The notes under the pieces: generated by a model
Databases searched by the model: none
Told to the model about the DNA's origin: nothing
Seen by the model: only the letters and a program-made list of their open reading frames with translations
Position numbers and translations under genes: made by a program
In this document: positions 56,408 through 64,000 of the stretch, piece by piece
How positions within the stretch are numbered: the first letter of the stretch is position 1
Layout: every line of letters starts with the position of its first letter
DNA from: Lucifuga dentata
Lineage: Eukaryota > Chordata > Actinopteri > Ophidiiformes > Bythitidae
Direction of reading: 5' to 3'
DNA length: 64,000 bases
Assembly: GCA_014773175.1 (NCBI GenBank)
Contig: VXCM01005572.1
Span: 1 to 64,000 of the forward strand

Positions 56408-58324
56408 GAATGAAGGGTTTGGCAGTCTAAATCATGAGGCTTTATTACCTGATTTAGAATTTACTGTCAGGCACAGAAATGAAATGAATTAAGTTCTCAT
56501 CATCATTAAGAATTTAGATTTTTGTTTATTTGTATTGTTTGTGAGCTGACAATATTCTGTAATTTCCTCTGAACTTCAGTTTGCTGAACTGTGTTTCTTT
56601 TTGCTGGCATGAATGTGCATGTCTTCTGTTAGGAGCATATTAGACAGTTTAGGTTTCTGATATTTGTGTCTGTGTGATACTGTTTTTCAACTCACATTTA
56701 CTTTGTACACGCAACCAGACCAGTCATCTGTCAGGGTGCTGTCTTGCTGCAACAGTGAAACAGCAAAATGGTTTAATACATTTTCTGACAATCTGGTCTT
56801 TATATATATATGGTACAAAGATAAGATCAGACTAGTGGTTTTTGTTTAATCACATCTTTAAGGGCACATTAACAACTGTTTAATCTCAGTATAGACCTGA
56901 ACTATTAAATTCACTTACCGATTGCATTTTAATGAATGATTTTCCTCAAATAATCAATTAAATCAGATGCTGCAGTGCTCTGTGGGTAAACATTCTGTTC
57001 TGTTTGAAAGACTCCAGGAGGGATACCAGGCTTCTCTCATTAAGGCAAAATATTGGATTTCTGGGGGTGATGAATGTCCACTGCAGATTCAGAGAGATCA
57101 ATGCAGCTTCAAAAGCGAGTGCATATCTGTCATATTTGAGAGGAAATGGGATTGCTAATGGATCTGAAATGAACTGCATGGCCAAGCAGGGTGAAGTCAG
57201 TGTTTTCACTGGCAAATATTCAGATTCATTTATCTCTGCCAGTAGTTTAGGCTGCCTGTTTTAGGTGGCTCATTCTTTTAGGTGTCACAGTCTTCCAGAA
57301 AAATCTCAGCCAGTTTCAGTTGTTTAATGACAGCACTTTGTAAGGTTTCATGACATTTTATTTGTACTGTATGTATTTTTATTAATAGGAAGACAGAATC
57401 AGATAGTGAAGTCTCATTTTGAATTGTCACTAAAGACATACATCCCAAAATGCAGGAAAAGGTAGTAGTGTGTAGTGGTGTGATGTTACCTTGAGTGCTC
57501 TTCTGTGATTGCTCCAGTGCAAGAGCCAAGGGGGGTGCAATTGTCATCTTCCATCTCCTCCACCCTCCTTTACCTACTTTCACATGAGTGAAATGATCGA
57601 GGGTGTGTGTAGACATTGACACTGATTTAAACAAAAACTCAAGATTTTGATCAAAGTAAAGAGAATATAACACACAGAAAGTGCTCAACATCACAGGAGA
57701 GGAAGTGGTGATAGATGCAGAATCGAGGAAAGAAGGGTGATGCAATGAAATGGAAAAGTACAGAAGAGGGTGGAGGCAGTTCAGGAAAAAAAAACATGGC
57801 ATTATCTAGTATTGCTGCAAAATATCTTTTTTTTTTTGAAAGCAGAACGCAGAGGAGTGATAGAGAATTGAGAGGGAGGGAGAGAAAAGGAGGAAAGCCG
57901 AAGCTTGTAATGGAGTCTGTTAACAATACATACAGCAGTCTGAGAGTTGGGTCTCCATGGAAACAGATTTTACCATGATTAGCCAAGCTTTAGAAGACTA
58001 ACTGTGGACAAGTACCCTCAGGGCATGAGTGTAACAGAAGTGACAGTGAGCCACAGGAGTGAAATCTCTCAATGTAATTGTTTTTTAAAGGAAAAATGGG
58101 GGGGGGGGGGGGGGNAGTGAGTGAGGGGTAGAGAATGAAGGTTCTCTCCAAAGGTAGGGGTAACCTTTCACTGTTATGCTTGCATGAATGAGTGAGTTTG
58201 TGTGTTGAAGTGCCTATGTGCTGTGCTGTGCATATACCATCAGATCTCGCCATGACTTATTAATGTAGTTGTATCGGGTTTTGTCTGTACTTAAGACTCA
58301 ATTCCATTTTTCTTTCTCTTGCAG

Positions 58325-58389
58325 CCCAAGGCACCTAATTCAGACTGGCGATATTCAGCCTCCCTGAGAGCAGGAGGTGTAATGCAAAG
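58325..58389 (+). CDS. pcdha: Protocadherin alpha constant exon 1
   Basis: A 65-base exon between a polypyrimidine tract with TTGCAG and a GTAAGC donor. It reads PKAPNSDWRYSASLRAGGVM, then Q and two bases of the next codon. The DWRYSASLRAG block is the hallmark of the vertebrate Pcdh-alpha constant region and proves that this is an alpha rather than a beta or gamma cluster. Phase fits exactly: every variable exon ends in phase 0 and this exon begins in phase 0 and ends in phase 2. It was missed as an open reading frame because of its size. All isoforms share it as the membrane-proximal end of the common cytoplasmic domain. Confidence 0.96.
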
Positions 58390-58635
58390 GTAAGCAGCAA
58401 ATATCTTTCTCCACAATATGTATACCCAGCATATCTTACCATACCAGACATTTCCATCTATCATGGAAGTTAAATTGAAAAAGAGAAGATTTTACTAAAT
58501 ATGACAGAGTGGTTAGAAGATGTTAATTCTTTAAATAGTATTTTAAAGTTTTGTTTCAAGTTATATCATATCTATATCTCCACACCTATCAATTCAGTGT
58601 GAGTAAAAAGGCCTAGTAGCCTATATACAATATCC

Positions 58636-58667
58636 TCTTACAATATCACTATAGTGATATTGTAAGA
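58636..58667. repeat. 32-bp perfect palindrome
   Basis: TCTTACAATATCACTA is followed immediately by its exact reverse complement, with no spacer. Confidence 0.85.
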
Positions 58668-59899
58668 TGAGATTTATTTTTCTAAATCTGATTTTATATT
58701 TTATTTCTCTATGTCAATTTATATGGCCAATTTAGGAATGTGCGTTATTGTAATATATATGTTGCATTTACGAAGGGACTAAGTATTTGCCCATGAGGAC
58801 TGTTGATTGGGAGTGATGGGTATGGCGGAGTGATTTTGAAGGGAGAGAAACGGTAGAGAGGAGAGTAGCGGTGCAAGCAGAATTTTAGGTTATGACGTGG
58901 AAATGATGGGCTAAAAAGAAAATAAAGTTAAGTTACAAATGAAGAAATCATTCCGGTGCCGTACTTTGGCACACGACCCGAAGAGTAAGTGTTCGAGTAT
59001 TCTCAGTATTACAATATCACCGAGTCGCAAATGAATGCAAGATGGTAGAAAGAAACGAGAGATATGTGTCTGTGCGGGTGGGACGAGAGAAATGAACAGA
59101 AAGAAGACACTGGTTGAAAAGCGGGATGGTTGTATCTTTGGCTGGAAGAGTGATTTTTATTGTGTGTGTGTGTGTACATATATATATATTTATATTGGAA
59201 TTGTTTTGAGTTTTTACTGCTCCCTGGGGCCGTTCAGGTCGGGCGCCTTTTAAGAAATTAGCGCCGTCTGCATATGTTAGCAGCATTCCAGTAGTTAGCT
59301 TAGCTGCTAGCTAGCAGTCCTTTTAGCAGAGCACCCGCTAAGGTCGGGACAGAAAAGGAGTCAATGGCGGGGATGGAGAGCCTAGATGACGAAGAAGGAG
59401 GGCTAGGCTACGCCGGTCAAGCTGTGTGACGGCGTGTGTCTGGAAAAGTGGTGACTGTCCAGGCGTGATTCGACGCGGGTTTGAAGAACCTTGGCCTCTG
59501 CAGCCCATTGGGGGGAAGGGAAGGTCTCATCTGCCACCATCTTTTGGATCGTGTGTGGTAATGGCTGCCATGTTCTGTAGCCCTGCAAGCTAGAGACAAG
59601 TCTCAGTCTCCTGAAGTGGAACACAGGTGAAATTGTTGTGTTTATGAGTGTGGATACAGTTATGCAAAAAAGAGGCTAGAGTGGAACTTTATTTTATTTC
59701 CTCTGCCTGAAGGAGCGTCAAGGCTCCAGCAGACTATTTTCTTTGGCACATTCTTGATATAGATTATCAAGCTTTTAAGAACTCCAGGTACGCATCAGCG
59801 GACCTTTGTATGATGTACTGTTGATTGCCAGTGACTAGTGACTATTATATTAACTGTTTTATTTTACTTTAAATTTGATCCAGTGTGGGTCCATATCCA

Positions 59900-60160
59900 T
59901 TCATCAGTCTCTGGAAAAACAGTTTCATCCCCAGAGCCATTTCCTTGTTGAATGCAACATACACCAATCCTACTCCCTGCTGACAGAGCGATATTTATTA
60001 TTATTATTATTAGATTTTGTTTTGTTTTGTTTTGTTTTTTCTTCACTTTATGCACTTTACAATGTATGTTATATTTCATGTGGTCCTGCACTTTAAGGCA
60101 AAGCTCTAATCTTGTACTAGTACAATGACAAAGTCTGATTCTGATTCTGATTCTGAAAAC
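59900..60160 (+). mobile_element. Probable non-LTR retroelement 3' end
   Basis: Ends in ACTAGTACAATGACAAAGTC followed by TGATTC repeats, a form common at the 3' ends of fish non-LTR retrotransposons (TGACAATAAAG plus a short tandem tail). The 5' limit is uncertain and may extend to about 58750. No reverse transcriptase frame is visible. Confidence 0.4.
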
Positions 60161-63100
60161 CAGAGACTATACTGAGGTCATTTCCTTATTCATTTATTAT
60201 TATTTTTTTTTGTTGGTGTTCATTGTTAAATTTAATAACTTTACATCAGAAACTGGGTTAGGTAGTAAGGTTTCCTTAGGGGTACTCTCTTTGGAGTGGG
60301 GGCGTTTCTCCTACAACTGTGAGAAAGGTAATCAGGGAAGGTGCTTGAGACACTATTTCCATGTCAGATCACACCAGTACATTTAGATTAGACACCACTT
60401 CAGTTACTTCCATGACACAGTCAGATCCTGAAGCGTGATCTACTTTTCTCATTGTAGATAGACAGCGTAGTTTAGGAATGAATTGGTCTGGGGAACAGGG
60501 ACCTAGATCTTGTGGTGCTCCAGCCGTTCAAGAGAGGACCTGATCCTAGATACCCCACCACGCAGGCGTGCATCCCACCTGCTACATAAATATGTTTTTT
60601 TGGTTGTTGAATTGGAATAAACATGACATTTATACAAACAAGGTACAGGCTGTCACAGCTACATACCAACCAGGCCCATCATTTAATTTCAAAGTTTTAC
60701 TCTAAGCCCTTATTGGTACAGTTCAGTCTAGCTAAATGAGACATCTAGACTGTACATACACTAGAAAATTTGTCAAAGGTTTTATGATTGGGGACAAACA
60801 TGCATGACTTATTGGCTGTTCCAAAAAGAGTTTTAATAAATGCTTTTTTTTTTTTTGATATAATGTACGATTAAAATCCCGATAATGATCCAAATTTGTT
60901 CAAAAACTTGTAGAAAAGGAAATTATGATTAATATATTTTTTAAAACACAGGAAAGTGAAATGTAAGTTACATACATGGAAGAGAGATTGCAAGAAGTGC
61001 AGAAAAGTAATGGTTCTCAATATAGCCATTGGACAGATGGAGAACTGACAGGAGGGAAGAGGAAACAGCAGGTCAGTGAAAGATGAAGAGGATTTTGTCA
61101 GGTGGGAGACATGGCCTGTCAGGAACATGGGGATTGCTGCAACATTACACTAGTAATCACATTACCCATAAGGCAGTGGGCGACCCTCTGTGGGATCAGT
61201 GGGTCCTGTCCAAATCAAGGATCAGGCAAATGCGACTGAGGCCAAAATGACAGGCGTTGTCAGGTTTAATGAGTTAAACCCTAACAAGTGAACCAAATGA
61301 TCCCATTGCAAAAAAAGGCAGGTTTATGCAGTATCACATGCCATAAATAAGTGTGTGTATACAGATAGGTATGGACAAATATGTACAGATATGAGACAGA
61401 TACTTAGGATGGATTGGTAATCCAGTCTTTATGTATTGGAAAACACAAGTAATCCATTTTTCTTCTTTTTCTCAGACACAAATTCAAACATAATACATAA
61501 TACACATCCGGAAGTGTTATAGCAGAGGTAACTCATGAAAAGACAAGTCTTTAACAGCTCCACATAAACCATATACTTCTCCAGAGCAGCATGTGTATAT
61601 ATGTATGTTGGGCATGTTGCTGCATATGTTCTGTTATTTGTACTATTCTGATTATTATATGTACTCCATTACTGCTGTCCACCACCTGCACTGTAATACT
61701 ATCTGACCCAGAGTCACATGAAGTGATCATGCCTCAGCGCTTCCATTACTCATGTTTGTATGGGTATGCATTTACATATCATATTAATTTGAGTTGACCA
61801 TCTGGCATTAATATTACACAGATTACCTCATAATTATACCAGGGTTTATTGAGAGTTAATGCACTCATATAAATCAGTGTAATGTATTAAATCCTTACTA
61901 TCACTCACTACATTTTGTGCCTTTTAGATTGACTATCCCCAATATGCCATTACCAAGGCCCACTAAATTTAGAATCTATTTATAATCTAACAAAATCAGA
62001 ACTTGTTTAAACATTTAGAGGAGATTTGTGACACCATACACATACATAATGTTGTGACATTGACCTAATTCATTTCATTTAACTTCTGGTTGAATTCATA
62101 GCATTTTCTCTTAATTATGAGGAAACGTAGTCTGTGGATTCATTTTGTAATCTCTGTAGTTATTATTTGAAACAAAGATAAATAGATGACAAGATATTAA
62201 TGGACATTAATGGAAGACGAGGATACATAGACAGTAGGAGAAAGTGAGCTTGTGATGAATAAGAAAAGAGAGAAATCAGGACTGTTATTAGCTAAAAAGC
62301 CTATTGTCTCTGTGTCTGCAATTAATAATTGATTAATCTATCCTGATAACTATGCTGCTGCCTTATGTAAAATGGCCACATTCAGCAACTTTTAACTCTT
62401 TACAGAACCACTGCTCATAAACTCACAGATGCAGTCTCATACATCTTCTAAGAGATATTTAGCAATAACATACAGAGTTATACTTCATTTTACAGAATTG
62501 TATTTTACTAACCTACTACAGTAAGTTCTTTAATTCTTTGCAAAGTAATTCATTTATTTATTCACAATTTACGTTTTTTTTTCCTTTACAGTATAACCCA
62601 GTAATACAGTAGATTTTGTATTTAGAAAGAGTTATGGGATTCAAACTTGCATATGAACTGCCAATGATCATCTTTGTCTACTCATAAAAATATAAGGAAT
62701 AAAAATATGCAAATAAACACACATTGGGGGGGGGGAAGACTGTATTTGGTTTGGTATGGACCAGAAATAACGTTTGAATTTAAGAATGGCTGTGATAGTA
62801 TGGAGTTGGGGTATTTTGAGTAAGAAATCAGATAAAAGCAGAGCCAACAGAGGAGTGGGGCCATATTAAATAATACAAATAAGAGTAATATTAAATTATC
62901 TGACCTTGATCACATGAAGGTACAATAGTGGTTCATTTCCTCCCANCCCACCACCACCACAAGTTCTCTGTTTCCCCTCACAATCTATGCCCAGTCTTCT
63001 GTTTTTTAACGCTGTCTTACAATTTTTTTTTTTTTATGTTATAATGATGAAAAGAAAGCTAATATGGAACATACAGTTTACATGAACTCTGAATTATTAG

Positions 63101-63858
63101 TGAAAGTCCTTGCAGTTTCTAGATTTTGAAAAAAAAAAGATAAAAATAGGCTTAAATGTAGAAAGAGGCAGAGGGACATGTAGCTGAGCAGCACTCACTG
63201 AACTCAGCGAATGTTTAAGATTCAAGAGACCCAGTTTTATGCTCTGGGGCAAAAGGGAGAAGAGTAGGGAAGTGGATTAAAATGGAACAGCAGCATATTG
63301 GGATTGAGATTCACAGCAATGCTTTAAAATTCACATGGACAAATTTATATTTATTGCTTTGAACATTCCTATCAAGAGTGGTTCTACCCCCTTGGAGTGA
63401 TAATATTATCAAAAAATATAGCAAGGTTGTGAAAATCTGTACAGTCTTGTTTTTTAGCACATCACATTTTTGCTAGATTGGAGGGTGTTGAAATCCCGCT
63501 GAAATGGTGTGAAAATGTAGGAGTGTCCATCTGTAATCCATAATCCAGAAGGTCATAGAAAAATGTAGGGTAAATACTTTAATCTTAATCTCAATATTGC
63601 ACTTCAGGGATGATGTTAACCATTACCCGCCCCACACACAAAATATGAAGATTTGATTTTGTAGTGTTTGTTGGAAACGTGGAGAGAAGAGGACTTCCAT
63701 TTTTGGTCTTACTCTTTACATCTATATCATACAGTAGAACCTGTACATGAAATTATGTGTGCATGATTTCTGATATTTGGTGTGCTTAATCTGTTTGTAT
63801 CTGAGAGAATAGTTTTACAGTGTGTAATGTGTGCAAATGTATGTGTTTTTTGTTCCAG

Positions 63859-63944
63859 CTCAGTGCACATGGAGGAGTCTGCGGTAATGCAGGGAGCCCA
63901 GGGGGTCCTGGTTCAGAACTGGCCCACGGCATCCAGCGCTGCTG
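63859..63944 (+). CDS. pcdha: Protocadherin alpha constant exon 2
   Basis: An 86-base exon after TGTTCCAG and before GTAAGA. Joined in phase 2 to constant exon 1, it completes a serine codon and reads SVHMEESAVMQGAQGVL, then VQNWPTASSAA, ending in phase 1. The SVHxEE start and the WPTxSSA end match the known alpha constant exon 2. The remaining constant region, with the lysine-rich C terminus in constant exon 3, lies past the end of the window. The exon is shared by all alpha isoforms. Confidence 0.94.
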
Positions 63945-64000
63945 GTAAGAGAATGGCACCTGAATCAGTCAACACAATATCAACTACAGCTAGTCCACTA
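63945..64000 (+). other. Start of intron after constant exon 2
   Basis: GTAAGA donor and 50 bases of intron; constant exon 3 is outside. Confidence 0.8.

Larger units (their letters stand above)
55143..58324 (+). other. Intron between alphaC2 and constant exon 1
   Basis: Donor GTGTGT after CAG; acceptor TTTCTTTCTCTTGCAG before 58325. No coding content. It contains a CT microsatellite (55604-55651), a GA microsatellite (56357-56403), A/T-rich DNA and a G run with a gap (58099-58115). Confidence 0.75.
58390..63858 (+). other. Intron between constant exons 1 and 2
   Basis: 5.5 kb, GTAAGC to TGTTCCAG. No coding sequence found. It contains a 32-bp perfect palindrome (58636-58667), a (TG)n/TA run (59160-59190), a probable retroelement tail (about 59900-60160) and a one-base gap (62946). 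I see no RE1 or CSE match here. Confidence 0.7.

Noticed and set aside
1..64000. Beta- or gamma-protocadherin cluster
   Set aside because: The constant exons read DWRYSASLRAG and SVHxEE...WPTxSSA, which are alpha-specific, and the C-type exon is alphaC2-like.
1..64000. tRNA, rRNA, CRISPR, operon or bacterial features
   Set aside because: Nothing of the kind seen; the sequence is vertebrate nuclear DNA.

Overview
This window is part of a clustered protocadherin alpha (Pcdh-alpha) locus from a ray-finned fish, all on the + strand. Vertebrate nuclear DNA is indicated by AT-rich introns, microsatellites, short inverted-repeat elements, consensus GT/AG splice sites, and uninterrupted ~2.4 kb exons that each encode a signal peptide, six cadherin ectodomains (EC1-6), one membrane span and a short tail. 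The teleost assignment rests on the alpha-type tail (WSYSK...YDVC), the almost identical 3' thirds of the exons (known for fish protocadherins) and the compact exon spacing. The species cannot be named from sequence alone.

Layout: the 3' end of one variable exon (V0, 1-449); twelve further variable exons, here numbered V1-V12, about every 3-4 kb from 1.5 to 42.6 kb; a 10 kb stretch without coding sequence; a C-type exon clearly related to alphaC2 (52557-55142); constant exon 1 (58325-58389); constant exon 2 (63859-63944). Constant exon 3 lies beyond the window. Each variable exon ends in AAG (CAG in alphaC2) directly before a GT donor in phase 0, and constant exon 1 opens with CCC in phase 0. 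Each promoter therefore makes an mRNA joining one variable exon to the shared constant exons. The proteins are neuronal surface adhesion and identity receptors with a common cytoplasmic end.

Regulation: about 230-265 bp before each variable start codon lies a CTCF-like conserved sequence element (CSE) around GATGTCGCTGGAGACC, always in the direction of transcription. In nine of twelve promoters a CTCCTCC tract follows. Behind many exons lies an inverted RE1/NRSE (REST-binding) motif resembling CTGTCCATGGTGCTGAA. AlphaC2 has no CSE, as in mammals.

Assembly: many single-N gaps are flanked by a copy of the preceding ~61-67 bases. They break the reading frames only artificially. When each repeated overlap is counted once, V1-V12 are all open at 788-793 codons, so I call no pseudogene. 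V5 also carries a 313-base N run, and V11 a small gap that removes about 31 bases.
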